A stretch of DNA of 64,000 bases, from the NCBI GenBank assembly GCA_015232455.1, contig JADFZQ010000012.1:1-64000 (forward strand). The letters are read 5' to 3'. Each line of letters begins with the position of its first letter. Position 1 is the first letter of the stretch. Shown piece after piece: positions 27,565-37,716 of this stretch. Origin of the DNA: Desulfamplus sp. (GTDB lineage Bacteria; Desulfobacterota; Desulfobacteria; Desulfobacterales; Desulfobacteraceae). The notes below the pieces were generated by a model. The model ran no database searches. It saw only the letters and a program-made list of their open reading frames with translations, and was not told the DNA's origin. A program made the translations under genes and the position numbers.

Positions 27565-30219
27565 TTGAAACTTCTCCTCAAATATGGAATCCCTCCGCTT
27601 ATTCCACTGTTTATAATAATATGTATAGCCATTCTATTCGCTAAATACCTTCCTATTTTTAATGGAAAACCTTTTTTTGACTATTTTCCCCGTCTTCCTG
27701 AAAATCATATATCTAAGTTTGTTGAAACAGAAGTCGTTGATGTTGTAGGAGTTGTAGCTTCTAAGCCCGAAGAGTTTGATAAACGGTTAAGATTTGATTT
27801 TTTAGTGGAAAAACTTATTGAGATCGAGAGTGGAAGTAAGATTAATAAATTTCCTTTCAATAACTATCTGGGCATGATTCAGGTAAATGTTTATAATTTT
27901 GCAACACAATACAGGCAAGGAGAGACCATTTCGTTTAGAGGAAAAATAAAATCTCTTAGAAACTTTAATAACCCCAAAGGTTTCGATTATGTAAGGTATA
28001 TGCAAAATAGAGACTTATGGGGAAGAGTAAATATAGATGGAAAAAAAATTAACACTATTAAAGCAATTAAAAACATTAAACACTCTTCTTCGTATAGCCT
28101 TCAAAAAGATAATATTCATAATTTCCTTAGTTACCATAATTTTAATCTTCACAACTTAAGTTACTACAAATTAATTATTGATAACTTTAGAGAAAGTTTC
28201 ACAACTCACATATTGAGAAATAGCGATAATAAAGATTCATCAGCCATTCTCTCCGCATTAACTATAGGAAATAAAGATTTAATTTCAAAAGAGCTACAGC
28301 AAGATTTTTCAAGAACAGGTGCAAGCCATATTCTTGCAATATCTGGTCTTCATTTATCAATTGTAGCAACGCTATTTTTTTATCTATTAAATATCTCTTT
28401 ATCATTTTCAAAAGTGCTATTGATTCATGGATGGAGTAAAAAAGGAGCTGCAATTATAACACTATTTCCGCTCATGGCTTACGGAGTAATTTCAGGTTTT
28501 TCTGACGCAACTCAAAGAGCGATGGTAATGGTTATAATTTTTATGTCAGCAAAAGTGATTGAGCGTGAAAGCGATAATTTCAACTCTCTTGCATTTGCTG
28601 GCATTGTTATACTTATATTTGATCCTTTATCGCTTTTTACAATCTCTTTTCAACTCTCATTTGCTGCCGTTTTTTTTATCCTCATAGGTTTATCGCTAAT
28701 TAATCAATACCAACCCAGACAATTTGAAAATCTTTTTTTAAAAAAATTCATAAGTTTTGTTTTAATATCAATTTTTGCAACTGCTGGCACACAGATTCTT
28801 GTAATGCACTATTTTAATATATTCTCATTTTCAGGGTTGATTACCAATTTAGTTCTCATTCCAGTTGTTGGTTTTGTAGCTTTACCAATTGGACTTGCCT
28901 CACTATTTTTCTATCTATTTTCTGTTTCACTCTCAGGGCTATTTATTAAATGTGCAACATTTATCTTAACACCGTGTATAGTTTTTATTAAAAATATTGC
29001 CAACTTACCTTGCAGTTACATTGAGACATTTACCCCTGATATTTTAGAGATAAGCTGTTACTACATATTAACTATCTCTCTGTTTTTTATTGCAAAGTTT
29101 TGGAAGATATATAGAAAGAATCTTTTTAAACACAAAATAGAGGACAACATAGATTCAGACACCTCAAATTTTAAATTGATACTTTTTAGATGTGGAGTTG
29201 TGGCTGCTCTCTCCTCATTGTTAATAATTTCAATCTATGAATCAGTCTGGATTTATAAAAAATTTTTTAATAAGGACCTTCTGGTAACAATCATAGATGT
29301 TGGACAAGGAAATTCTGCTTTAATTGAGATGCCAAAAGGTAAAACAATTCTTGTTGATGGAGGTGGTTTTTCTTATATAGGCAACTTTGATACGGGAGAG
29401 AATATTATTGCCCCATTTTTAAGGCATAAAAAGATAAAAACTCTTGATGTTGTTATTTTAACCCACCCTGATTCAGATCATTTAAATGGGCTTATCTATA
29501 TTCTTAACCATTTCAATGTAAAAACTTTTATTAAAAATTGCGATGAAAGAGACAACATTGCTTACAAAAACCTTATGGAAGCTATTCAAAAAAATAGTTC
29601 TCGGCTATTTGTAGTTGATAAGATAGAGCCAATTACTATTAAAATTGGAGAGGGAGAACTTAAATTTTTTCATCCTCTTAAACCTTGTAAAAATATTGTT
29701 AAAAATTTTTTGAATAAAGAGGATTCAGAAATTTTAAACTCAAGCACAATAGCAATAAAAGAGTTAAACAAACATGGATTGAATACAAAAAAATTAGAAG
29801 ACGAAGATAAAAATATTAATGATAACTCTTTAGTATTTAAGGTGATATTTAAAGACAACTCCATTTTGTTTACAGGAGATATAACAGCAGATACAGAAAC
29901 TGAAATAATTGATAAATATAAATATAAAATTGACTACTCAGATATAAATAGACATCTAAAGAGTTCTGACCTGAAATCTGATATTCTAATCGCTCCGCAT
30001 CACGGTAGCTCTGGTTCAAGCAGTGATTTTTTTCTTGATATTGTTGCTCCTGAAAATATAGTAATATCTTGCGGGTGGCAAAATCGTTTTGGATTTCCTA
30101 AAAATATTGTGTTAAACAGATATAAAAAACGTGGTATTAAAGTATTTAGAACTGATTTGAATGGAGCTGTAATGCTCTATTCAGACGGAACTAAATGGGA
30201 AATCAGCTCTTTTCTTTGA
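27565..30219 (+). CDS. comEC: DNA internalisation competence protein ComEC/Rec2
   Basis: 884 residues in the full-length ComEC order. The N-terminal helices and DUF4131-like OB region (FRGKIKSLRNFNNPKGFDYVRYMQNRDLWGRV) occupy about 1-160. The competence membrane domain (about 210-510) carries GASHILAISGLHLSIV and SDATQRAMVMV. The C-terminal metallo-beta-lactamase domain (about 570-884) has ILTHPDSDHLNGL, FTGDI and APHHGSSGSSSDFF. It forms the inner-membrane channel for single-stranded DNA uptake. The start is TTG without a clear ribosome site, so the N-terminus is uncertain. No comEA or pilus gene is nearby. Confidence 0.94.
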   Translation: MKLLLKYGIPPLIPLFIIICIAILFAKYLPIFNGKPFFDYFPRLPENHISKFVETEVVDVVGVVASKPEEFDKRLRFDFLVEKLIEIESGSKINKFPFNNYLGMIQVNVYNFATQYRQGETISFRGKIKSLRNFNNPKGFDYVRYMQNRDLWGRVNIDGKKINTIKAIKNIKHSSSYSLQKDNIHNFLSYHNFNLHNLSYYKLIIDNFRESFTTHILRNSDNKDSSAILSALTIGNKDLISKELQQDFSRTGASHILAISGLHLSIVATLFFYLLNISLSFSKVLLIHGWSKKGAAIITLFPLMAYGVISGFSDATQRAMVMVIIFMSAKVIERESDNFNSLAFAGIVILIFDPLSLFTISFQLSFAAVFFILIGLSLINQYQPRQFENLFLKKFISFVLISIFATAGTQILVMHYFNIFSFSGLITNLVLIPVVGFVALPIGLASLFFYLFSVSLSGLFIKCATFILTPCIVFIKNIANLPCSYIETFTPDILEISCYYILTISLFFIAKFWKIYRKNLFKHKIEDNIDSDTSNFKLILFRCGVVAALSSLLIISIYESVWIYKKFFNKDLLVTIIDVGQGNSALIEMPKGKTILVDGGGFSYIGNFDTGENIIAPFLRHKKIKTLDVVILTHPDSDHLNGLIYILNHFNVKTFIKNCDERDNIAYKNLMEAIQKNSSRLFVVDKIEPITIKIGEGELKFFHPLKPCKNIVKNFLNKEDSEILNSSTIAIKELNKHGLNTKKLEDEDKNINDNSLVFKVIFKDNSILFTGDITADTETEIIDKYKYKIDYSDINRHLKSSDLKSDILIAPHHGSSGSSSDFFLDIVAPENIVISCGWQNRFGFPKNIVLNRYKKRGIKVFRTDLNGAVMLYSDGTKWEISSFL

Positions 30220-30263
30220 GATGATTATAGACTGCCAGATACAATGTTAAAAGGAGAAATAGT

Positions 30264-31097
30264 TTGTTCTTTATATACTTTCCGGTTGCACTTATCTTCT
30301 CAATAGTTGTTTATATTGACTCAGAAAAACAGCAAATGCCAAGATGGTGGGCTGCTGTTATCTTTTTTGCTCCAATAACAGTGATATATTACATAATTAA
30401 AACAAGGCAGAAAAAGAGCTTAGTTCCTCTGACAATATTGATATTTGTCTTTATATTAGTGGGGGTTGGCGAATCTTTTTTATATTTAAGAATTAAGGAT
30501 AATATTATCTATTCTCAATACTCACCCACAGCCAAAGAGGTTTTAAAGTTAACAGAGCAGCTTGAATATTCTACAGCACAACTTAACTATATGACTTTAG
30601 AGCTTGATAATCTTTCAAGCGTGGATTCAAGTATTAAAAAAATAGATGAGGCATATACTCTTGTTGATACTATGAAGTCAATACTTGATGAAAATGACAG
30701 AATGATAAAAAAATTTATACTTATTGTTAATGATTACAGAAATGTACTACTTGAGGAGAACTTTGACTGGCTGCTTAAAATTGAAGAGTACTACAGCGAA
30801 CCTATTGTAATTAAATATTTAGACCATCTTTCGATATATTTAGACAATTTTGCATCACTTTTGAAATATACGGGTGAAAATTTTCAGGAGATAACAAATA
30901 GAACTCCTGTTTATCTTAAAAACTATGATGGGTATTACATGAATTATGTTAGGTCATTAGAGAGCCATAATCTTATTGATGTGAGTAGAATGCAATTTCA
31001 ACATAACTTTCTTGTTCATAATCCTGAGCTTGAACCATATTTACCTACAATTTTGCAAAAACGTTTTATGAATATCTGGAAGAAAAAATCATCTTAA
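30264..31097 (+). CDS. Uncharacterised membrane protein with helical external domain
   Basis: 277 residues starting with TTG, 7 nt after AAAGGAG. About three transmembrane helices (1-18, 26-45 and 52-75) precede a long, mostly helical, polar region (about 85-277) with a coiled-coil-like stretch (EVLKLTEQLEYSTAQLNYMTLELDNLSS). I recognise no family. It follows comEC by 44 nt on the same strand, so the two may be co-transcribed. Confidence 0.6.
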   Translation: MFFIYFPVALIFSIVVYIDSEKQQMPRWWAAVIFFAPITVIYYIIKTRQKKSLVPLTILIFVFILVGVGESFLYLRIKDNIIYSQYSPTAKEVLKLTEQLEYSTAQLNYMTLELDNLSSVDSSIKKIDEAYTLVDTMKSILDENDRMIKKFILIVNDYRNVLLEENFDWLLKIEEYYSEPIVIKYLDHLSIYLDNFASLLKYTGENFQEITNRTPVYLKNYDGYYMNYVRSLESHNLIDVSRMQFQHNFLVHNPELEPYLPTILQKRFMNIWKKKSS

Positions 31098-31125
31098 TTG
31101 TCTAAAGCACCACGTTAAACATTAA

Positions 31126-31156
31126 TGTATTACTAAAAATACGTTTTGGTAATACA
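31126..31156. promoter_or_regulatory. 31-nt palindrome (terminator or operator)
   Basis: TGTATTACTAAAA and TTTTGGTAATACA pair around a short loop. It lies 29 nt after the membrane-protein gene and 149 nt before the porin gene. No T-tract follows, so an operator for the porin gene is as likely as a terminator. Confidence 0.4.
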
Positions 31157-31304
31157 ATGTATAAAAGGAGTATATTAAAACAACGTAAATTGGATTAGAA
31201 TGAGGATGTAATTAATTCAAAAACTTGATAGTTAGACTCAATTTGGGGAAGTTTTTTTTGTGTTATTTGAATTCATTAATTAGTAAAGGAGAAAACTAAA
31301 GAAA

Positions 31305-32621
31305 ATGAAGAATTATTTTAGGAGTATTTTTATCAAAAAAAGTTTTACTGGCATTATCTGCCTAATTTTGCTTTATCTCACAGTGGGAGTTGCCGACGCA
31401 ACAAGTATATTGAATAAATATGGATTTACACTTGATTTTGATTTTGAAGCAGGAGCAATTTATACTAAAAGTACAGATACCTATTTTGGTGCAGGACAAA
31501 ACGGAACAGGTGAAAAAGATATTTACTGGACCGAATACTATATGAAGCCATCTTTAAACTCAACCTACATACTTGATAATAAAAGCAGTTTATATGCAAA
31601 ATTCGCCGCAGTTGGCGAAGCCACTCGTGGTGATGGCAACATCAACTCTTCTGATAACGGAGACGATATTGCCATTGACAAGGCATACGTAGGTTGGAAA
31701 TCAGATAAGATGTTTGCTCAAGAAAATATGTTAGATTTCTCAGTTGGACGGCAGGAATTTTTAGTTGGTCGTGGGTTTGTAATGAAAAGGCAGGGGGGCG
31801 ATGATCCAAGTTCGTATTGGTTAGCTCCTAACGTTCATTTTGATAACACGGCAATTGCTAAAATAAACTGGCAGCCCCTTCGAGCTGATTTTGCATGGGT
31901 TCGGACAAACGACAATTCATATGATACTCAATCTTATGGTGTGAATATCGAATATTTCAATGAAATGTTTAAGGCAATTGATCAGGCTACTTTGGCTGTA
32001 GCATACTTTAACACAGCAGAATCTGATAAATCTGGATGGGACGGACTTGATGTCTATAATGTTCGAGCAAATTTTGCACCTCTTGCAACTATGAACATCA
32101 AAGATTTATATATATCAGCAGAGTATGTAAAGCAAAGGAACAATGGGATTCATAATGTTGATGCAAATGCCTACTTTGGAGAAATAGGCTATAATTTTTT
32201 AACAGTTTTTTGGACACCTAAAATATTTTATCGTTATGAACATTTTAGTGGTGATGATCCTCTTACTAATACTGATGAAAGTTACCAGTACTATTTTGAG
32301 GGCGGTACAGGGTGGGGCACATGGTATACTGAGATTCTTGGCGATTATTATGGATTCAATAATAATAACCAGAATCAAATTCAACTTGAAGTTCACCCAA
32401 CAGATTCTATTTCTGCTGGTTTGATATACTATTCAATGGAAAGTGATGAAGGCAATAATAAAATCGGAGATGAAATCAATTTTTATGTTGATTATGTTAT
32501 AAACAAATGGGTGTCAGTGGGTGGTTGCTATGCATGGGCATCTCCAGATACCGTTGTTGAATCAGATTTTGGTACTGATAATGCCCAAAAAATTGAACTC
32601 TACACCTATCTTTATTTTTGA
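31305..32621 (+). CDS. Outer-membrane beta-barrel, alginate-export/porin-like
   Basis: 438 residues. A signal peptide (about 1-33, ending GVADA) is followed by alternating amphipathic strands rich in Tyr, Asn and Gly, ending in the aromatic terminus YTYLYF typical of barrels inserted by the Bam machinery. The block FSVGRQEFLVGRGFVMKRQGGDD resembles alginate-export/OprE-type barrels, in which a GRQ motif is common. It probably passes small solutes across the outer membrane; the substrate is unknown. AAAGGAG precedes the ATG. The gene appears monocistronic. Confidence 0.8.
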   Translation: MKNYFRSIFIKKSFTGIICLILLYLTVGVADATSILNKYGFTLDFDFEAGAIYTKSTDTYFGAGQNGTGEKDIYWTEYYMKPSLNSTYILDNKSSLYAKFAAVGEATRGDGNINSSDNGDDIAIDKAYVGWKSDKMFAQENMLDFSVGRQEFLVGRGFVMKRQGGDDPSSYWLAPNVHFDNTAIAKINWQPLRADFAWVRTNDNSYDTQSYGVNIEYFNEMFKAIDQATLAVAYFNTAESDKSGWDGLDVYNVRANFAPLATMNIKDLYISAEYVKQRNNGIHNVDANAYFGEIGYNFLTVFWTPKIFYRYEHFSGDDPLTNTDESYQYYFEGGTGWGTWYTEILGDYYGFNNNNQNQIQLEVHPTDSISAGLIYYSMESDEGNNKIGDEINFYVDYVINKWVSVGGCYAWASPDTVVESDFGTDNAQKIELYTYLYF

Positions 32622-32674
32622 TTATATAAATCCTCTCTATTAACTCAAAATACCATAGACTTGACAACTTTTTG

Positions 32675-32715
32675 AAAGATAGTAGAGACGAACGGCGTGC
32701 GTCTCTACTATCTTT
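32675..32715. repeat. GTAGAGACG-type palindrome, copy 3, next to a half AGATTTGACAACTT unit
   Basis: AAAGATAGTAGAGAC pairs with GTCTCTACTATCTTT around GAACGGCGTGC, the longest arm of the three copies. Just before it, AGACTTGACAACTTTTT (32657-32673) matches the left arm of the other hairpin family, and AAAGTT follows at 32718, as if one element had landed in the loop of the other. Confidence 0.65.
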
Positions 32716-32770
32716 GTAGAAAGTTATGGTGTTACTTTATCCCCATTCCTTATCATGTTTTGGCACAATA

Positions 32771-35700
32771 TTAAGCAATACGTTCCTGTCTATACTGTAG
32801 AAATGGGATCACGACTCTGTTCTTGTTTCCTCCTAAAGCATCGTAGGTAATACTAACTACGGGGACTCCTGTTATTCTCTCAATTTTAGCACTCATAGCC
32901 TCTGTAACCAAGCCAGGACAGCAAAAAGACGGGCTTGTCTGAATAAACAGGGCAAGATCAGGATTCTCTTTAATGGTGTAGTGAATCTTTAAGATATTAT
33001 CCATTGATTCGCCAGTATGTTCGGGCAATAATCCATAGGTTGCAAGAACGCTTTTAAAATCATCTGTGTAAGTGTGGTCAGGTTCATTAAAAAAAGGTTC
33101 AAAGTAACGGTAATAGCGTTTCTCAAATTGAGTCATTGTTGCAAGAATCGCTTTATTAGATATAAGACTTAAATATCTTCCCTCTTTAAACCACTTCTTA
33201 AAGTATGACTCTGCTATCATTTTTGCAAAACGATAATATGGAGTTGTTATAACTTCTCCGCCATGCTCTTCAATAAAATGAATCAAATTTTGATTCATAA
33301 CATCATTATCTCTGACGTAAAAATCACCAAAAATACCAACTTTGGGTCGGTTTTCTCTTGGATAGGTCTCTATAGTTTCAAATTGAGATAGTGCAATTTT
33401 AAGAGAATCTTCTCTTGTGGTTCTTCCTTCAAATGCCATATTTAAAATACGAACAGCCTGCTTTATAGCCTCGTCAGTTTGACCTTTTACCTTTTCGTAA
33501 GGTCGGATTTTGCAGCCTAATGATCTTAAAAGCCCGCCAAACATATATGAAAAATAGGCATTTAATGAGGCACGAACAGAAATTTCACTAAATGAAAGCT
33601 CTCCTTTATAAACTCCTGCTTTTGCAAGATTAGCCTCAATCTCTCTTTTATCTAATGAAGTTTTATTTGATTTAAAGTTAATGCTGCCTAATTCACTGTT
33701 AGGGTTTGTTATCTCTTTGTTAGAAGAGATAATAGATTTTATATGGTGTGGGTAAAGTTTTATGTTGCACGATATTTCAGATTTGCTCATCCAAAGAAGA
33801 CAATTTTCAGGATTTAGTTTTCTATTAACTATCGTTTGAATATAACCCGCTGCAATCGCATTTAACGGAATACATTGACCAGTATTTGTTTTAAGGCTTT
33901 GTTTAATTGTCTCATCACTCTCTTCCATTAAAATTGCATCATAACCTTCACCACGCAGGGTTGCTGCCAAAAATGAGCAGGTTATAGAGTCCCAATTTGG
34001 CATGATTATTGTTTTGCCTGAAAGATTATTCTCATCTTGAATGAGTGTTGATATTGACCAACCTCTTTTTTGAGACAAAGCTCTTTTCTGGGGCAGAGTG
34101 TTTTCAAGTTGAGGATTAAGATGGGAAAGAGTTATAGTTTTATATTTAGAATAAGTTTTTGATTGGCTAAAATTTCTAAATGCCCTTACAGCAGCTTCAA
34201 TACGTGTTTCATATCCAACACTTGAGTCATGCTCATCAAGTTCAAGCACAAGATATGGTTTATCGTGTGATTCCATTATTTTCTTAAAATAATCAACTCC
34301 AAATGAGTCTGGCGAACATTTAAAAGAGGTTATATAGACTGGAAATAGATTGTCTGTCCTTGCTGCAATTAAAGCTGCTTTAAGAATGGTTGCAGCGTGT
34401 TCCCAATGAATCTCTTTTAAGAGAGGTTCAATTTCAGTAAAATCGTGGTTCTCAAAATTAAGCATATCTTGAAAAAATGTGTTTATGCGTAAAGATGAGA
34501 AAATATCTGGAATTTTGCTGTTTAAAGATTCTGATAAAATTGTGTATGGTCTTCCTACAAGCAGCACATTAATGTCATTAGATATGTTTATCTGCTCTGC
34601 ATAAAGTTCTTTAAGCTGATCTTCTGCACCTTTTTTCCACTCTAAAGCCTTATCATAAGCAGAACTTATATCAAAAAAGCTGATAAGAGAATCATCAAAA
34701 AATTTTACAAAATAGTCATCAGATATTTTATCCTCAAAATCGCTGGCTGAATTTGTAATATTTTTAAAAGAACGATAAATCTCTATTTTAGTATAAAAAT
34801 TTGTGTAAAGGTCTTTTACCACAGGAGTCAGCAATCGCTTTTTTCTTATATTTGGCAAAGCTGCAATAACTGACGGAACATATTGTGTGTAGTAACAATA
34901 TTGCCTTCTACCGCTCTTTTCTCTATTTTTATTTTCAAAATAGTATGGAAGAAAGACATAATCAGCTTTTTCCATAAGATAGTCAACATGACCATGAAGA
35001 GATGTGATTGGTGTGCAAAATTCAGCATTTGCAAGAGATCGACCACGCGTTACAGGCGATTTCATACGTTCACTGGTAATGGTTTTAATCCCAAGGTAGT
35101 TGAAAAAAATCTTCCAAAAATCTAAATCTTCAACAAGATGAAGTGCCGCTGGAATGCCGATTGTAAATGGATATTGAGTCTTGCATGGGTGAGGCAAAGT
35201 TACTGCCTTTTTTCTTGCTTTAAGAAGGTGGAAATTATTCTCTTTTGCTACATAATGATCTGTTTCATAATCTCTTCCGCACAAAAAGCCAAAAGCAACA
35301 GTCTCACTATCCATTTCAACTATGGTAAGTTTACAGCTGTTTGTGCAAAGCTGGCAGGTCTCTTGACGAACAGGAATCTCTTTTTTCCAAAGATCAAAGC
35401 CTCTAAATTTACTCTTTGGATACTGCTCTTCGCCAGTTAAACTTATCTTATTATAGTTATTAATCTTGTCATCAATATTAATCTGCTTTTCATCAACTTT
35501 TTTTCCTCCTCTATCTCCACAAATAGAGCTTAAGGCAGGCATAGAGTCGTATATCTGCTCATTATTGCTTATAAATGCAACATGAGTGTGCATATCTTTT
35601 ATTGTTAACGCAACACCAAGTGCACCAGTAAGGTGGCAAAACTTAGATACATGAATAGGTTTTTTAAGTCGTTGTTCAAAAGCCGCAACCAATGCTCTAT

Positions 35701-37579
35701 TTTTTGCAGTTGCCCCTTGAAATAAGATAGTCTCACCAATCTTTGCTTCGGTTGCAACTTTAGTCATATAGTTATCTCTGACTGAATGAAGAGCAGAAGC
35801 AAGAACTTCATTTACACTGTATCCTTCAGATAGAAAATGGTTCATATCTCTTTCCATGAACACCGTGCATCTATCGCTTGATATTGGTGATTTTACAGAT
35901 TCTGTCCGTGCTGAATATTCAGATAAAGGGCAGCCAAGTTTCAAAGCCTGCTCTTCTATAAAACTGCCAGTTCCAGCAGCACATACAGTGTTCATAAACG
36001 ATGATGTTACAACACCATTTTTCATGGTGGTAAATTTTGCGTCCTGACCACCAATTTCAATTATGGTGTCAACACTGTTATTTAGTTCATAAGCAGCTCT
36101 TGAGTGTGCTGTTATCTCATCAAGCACCAAATCAGCACCAATAACTCCAGCAGATAGCTTTCTTCCAGAGCCAGTAGTTCCACACCCAATTATGGTTATG
36201 TTGAAATTATAATCAGAGATAAATTTATCAGCGGCTTTGAAAATTGACTGAACAGCCTGAACAGGTCTTGATGCAGTTCTTGTGTAAAAACCAGATAGAA
36301 CAGTCCCTTTTTCTGTGATTATAACAGCTTTTGTGCTTGTTGAACCAACATCAAGTCCAAGGTAGCAAGGAATTTGAGTAGTTAAAGAATCAGATTTCAC
36401 ACTTGATAAAGAGGTAGTATTTGAATGGGAAGAAGTAGTATTGGAAGCAGAATTATAAATAGATAAAAGAGTTGATGGCTCTTCATAAATGTCAACCTCA
36501 ACCCCTTCAAATATCTCACTCTTAAACCCTTTAAAATCAGGGTAATCAGACAGCGTGAGAGTCAATTCAGGATAAAAAAATTTCTGCTGTTTCTCTTTTT
36601 CTATCAAAAGGTCATTTAGATTCTTGATATTTATTTTGCTGTATGGAGCAGCGGAATTTATTTGGTTATTTGGGCTGTAAAGCTCATTGTTATTTATATT
36701 ATTATCTATGCTTTTTAGTTCGTCAGCCATGCAAAGAGCCGCACCAATTGCTCCATAAAGGTGAGAGTTCTCATCACAGATAAGAGATTCTGTGTTATCA
36801 AAATTATCATCTTTAAAGGTTTCTGTTAGAGATTTATTTTTTATATTTCCACCTGCCTGAGATTTATTAATCAAATCTTCAAGATGCTTTTTAACTGACC
36901 TATTTTTAGAAACACCACCACAAAAAATAATGGGCTTGTTGATGGTTTCATTAGTAAATAAAGTGTTGTAGATATTTCTTGCAAGCCCTTTACACAACCC
37001 ATCGCATATTTGAGGGACAGAAAATCCCTCTTGCTGGGCATGTATAAGGTCAGTTTTTGCAAAAACTGCACAACGGGTTGCAATATCAGGAATCCTAAGA
37101 GTGTTCTCAAAAGCAGCATTGCTTAACTCTTCTGGGTGCGACAATCCAAGACGTTTGGATTGCTGGTCAAGAAAACTTCCAGTTCCAGCAGCACATGAGG
37201 TGTTGTTTTTAGAGCCGCAATATTTTCCACATTCATCAAACAGACTTAAACTAAATTTTTCGCCGCCAACATTTAGAATTGCACCTATATTTTTATGAAA
37301 ATGGCGAGCAGCCCTTATGATTGCAACTTGATCATCATAGGTTTGAACTCTTTTAATAGTGTAAGGAGTTGAAGAGGTTGCAGCAATATAATCAAATTTA
37401 CTTAAATCAACTCCAGATAGTGCCGCTTCAAGAGCTTTTGATATATCGCCATGGTGAAAAGCACTTCCTTTGCATAAGATAGCTCCCAATTCAGAGTTTT
37501 TTATACCAGCATTTATACCAGCAATAGAAACAGATACAGAACCAACATCAACACCTAAAATATTTATCATTGTGCTCAT
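32771..37579 (-). CDS. Giant acyl-CoA dehydratase activase (BadF/BadG/BcrA/BcrD-type, with DUF2229 region)
   Basis: 1602 residues. Two tandem ASKHA ATPase domains occupy about 4-290 and 400-670: GVDVGSVSVS/CAAGTGSFLDQQ (near residue 129) and GLDVGSTSTKAVI/GGQDAKF/CAAGTGSFIEEQ (near 531). The Cys in each CAAGTGSF and in CAVFAK/CTVFMERD are the usual ligands of the shared 4Fe-4S cluster. The rest (about 715-1602) contains DUF2229-like and HgdB-like segments (CQLCTNSCKLTI, SFKCSPDSFGVDYF, SPSFCCPGLVTEAM). Such proteins transfer an electron, driven by ATP, to 2-hydroxyacyl-CoA dehydratases or benzoyl-CoA-reductase-like enzymes. No dehydratase gene is adjacent. ATGs at 37579 and 37570 are both possible starts. 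Confidence 0.9.
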   Translation of the reverse strand: MSTMINILGVDVGSVSVSIAGINAGIKNSELGAILCKGSAFHHGDISKALEAALSGVDLSKFDYIAATSSTPYTIKRVQTYDDQVAIIRAARHFHKNIGAILNVGGEKFSLSLFDECGKYCGSKNNTSCAAGTGSFLDQQSKRLGLSHPEELSNAAFENTLRIPDIATRCAVFAKTDLIHAQQEGFSVPQICDGLCKGLARNIYNTLFTNETINKPIIFCGGVSKNRSVKKHLEDLINKSQAGGNIKNKSLTETFKDDNFDNTESLICDENSHLYGAIGAALCMADELKSIDNNINNNELYSPNNQINSAAPYSKINIKNLNDLLIEKEKQQKFFYPELTLTLSDYPDFKGFKSEIFEGVEVDIYEEPSTLLSIYNSASNTTSSHSNTTSLSSVKSDSLTTQIPCYLGLDVGSTSTKAVIITEKGTVLSGFYTRTASRPVQAVQSIFKAADKFISDYNFNITIIGCGTTGSGRKLSAGVIGADLVLDEITAHSRAAYELNNSVDTIIEIGGQDAKFTTMKNGVVTSSFMNTVCAAGTGSFIEEQALKLGCPLSEYSARTESVKSPISSDRCTVFMERDMNHFLSEGYSVNEVLASALHSVRDNYMTKVATEAKIGETILFQGATAKNRALVAAFEQRLKKPIHVSKFCHLTGALGVALTIKDMHTHVAFISNNEQIYDSMPALSSICGDRGGKKVDEKQINIDDKINNYNKISLTGEEQYPKSKFRGFDLWKKEIPVRQETCQLCTNSCKLTIVEMDSETVAFGFLCGRDYETDHYVAKENNFHLLKARKKAVTLPHPCKTQYPFTIGIPAALHLVEDLDFWKIFFNYLGIKTITSERMKSPVTRGRSLANAEFCTPITSLHGHVDYLMEKADYVFLPYYFENKNREKSGRRQYCYYTQYVPSVIAALPNIRKKRLLTPVVKDLYTNFYTKIEIYRSFKNITNSASDFEDKISDDYFVKFFDDSLISFFDISSAYDKALEWKKGAEDQLKELYAEQINISNDINVLLVGRPYTILSESLNSKIPDIFSSLRINTFFQDMLNFENHDFTEIEPLLKEIHWEHAATILKAALIAARTDNLFPVYITSFKCSPDSFGVDYFKKIMESHDKPYLVLELDEHDSSVGYETRIEAAVRAFRNFSQSKTYSKYKTITLSHLNPQLENTLPQKRALSQKRGWSISTLIQDENNLSGKTIIMPNWDSITCSFLAATLRGEGYDAILMEESDETIKQSLKTNTGQCIPLNAIAAGYIQTIVNRKLNPENCLLWMSKSEISCNIKLYPHHIKSIISSNKEITNPNSELGSINFKSNKTSLDKREIEANLAKAGVYKGELSFSEISVRASLNAYFSYMFGGLLRSLGCKIRPYEKVKGQTDEAIKQAVRILNMAFEGRTTREDSLKIALSQFETIETYPRENRPKVGIFGDFYVRDNDVMNQNLIHFIEEHGGEVITTPYYRFAKMIAESYFKKWFKEGRYLSLISNKAILATMTQFEKRYYRYFEPFFNEPDHTYTDDFKSVLATYGLLPEHTGESMDNILKIHYTIKENPDLALFIQTSPSFCCPGLVTEAMSAKIERITGVPVVSITYDALGGNKNRVVIPFLQYRQERIA

Positions 37580-37638
37580 TTTATTATTCTTTATTTTTCA
37601 ATTTACGTTTATGTTCAAATTCAGATTTATATTTATTA

Positions 37639-37705
37639 GATTTCCTGCATAACTAAAACTATATTCAGTAAAATCAAGGGTCAAACCCAAGTTTTGCAGA
37701 AAGTC
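37639..37705 (-). repeat. Dispersed ~70-nt repeat, copy 3 (inverted)
   Basis: On the plus strand it reads GATTTCCTGCATAACT, then CAGTAAAATCAAGG, then GTTTTGCAGAAAGTC. Its reverse complement aligns with copy 1 over its full length. It sits between the activase gene and the small RHH-like gene. Confidence 0.75.
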
Positions 37706-37716
37706 AATTTCTGGAT

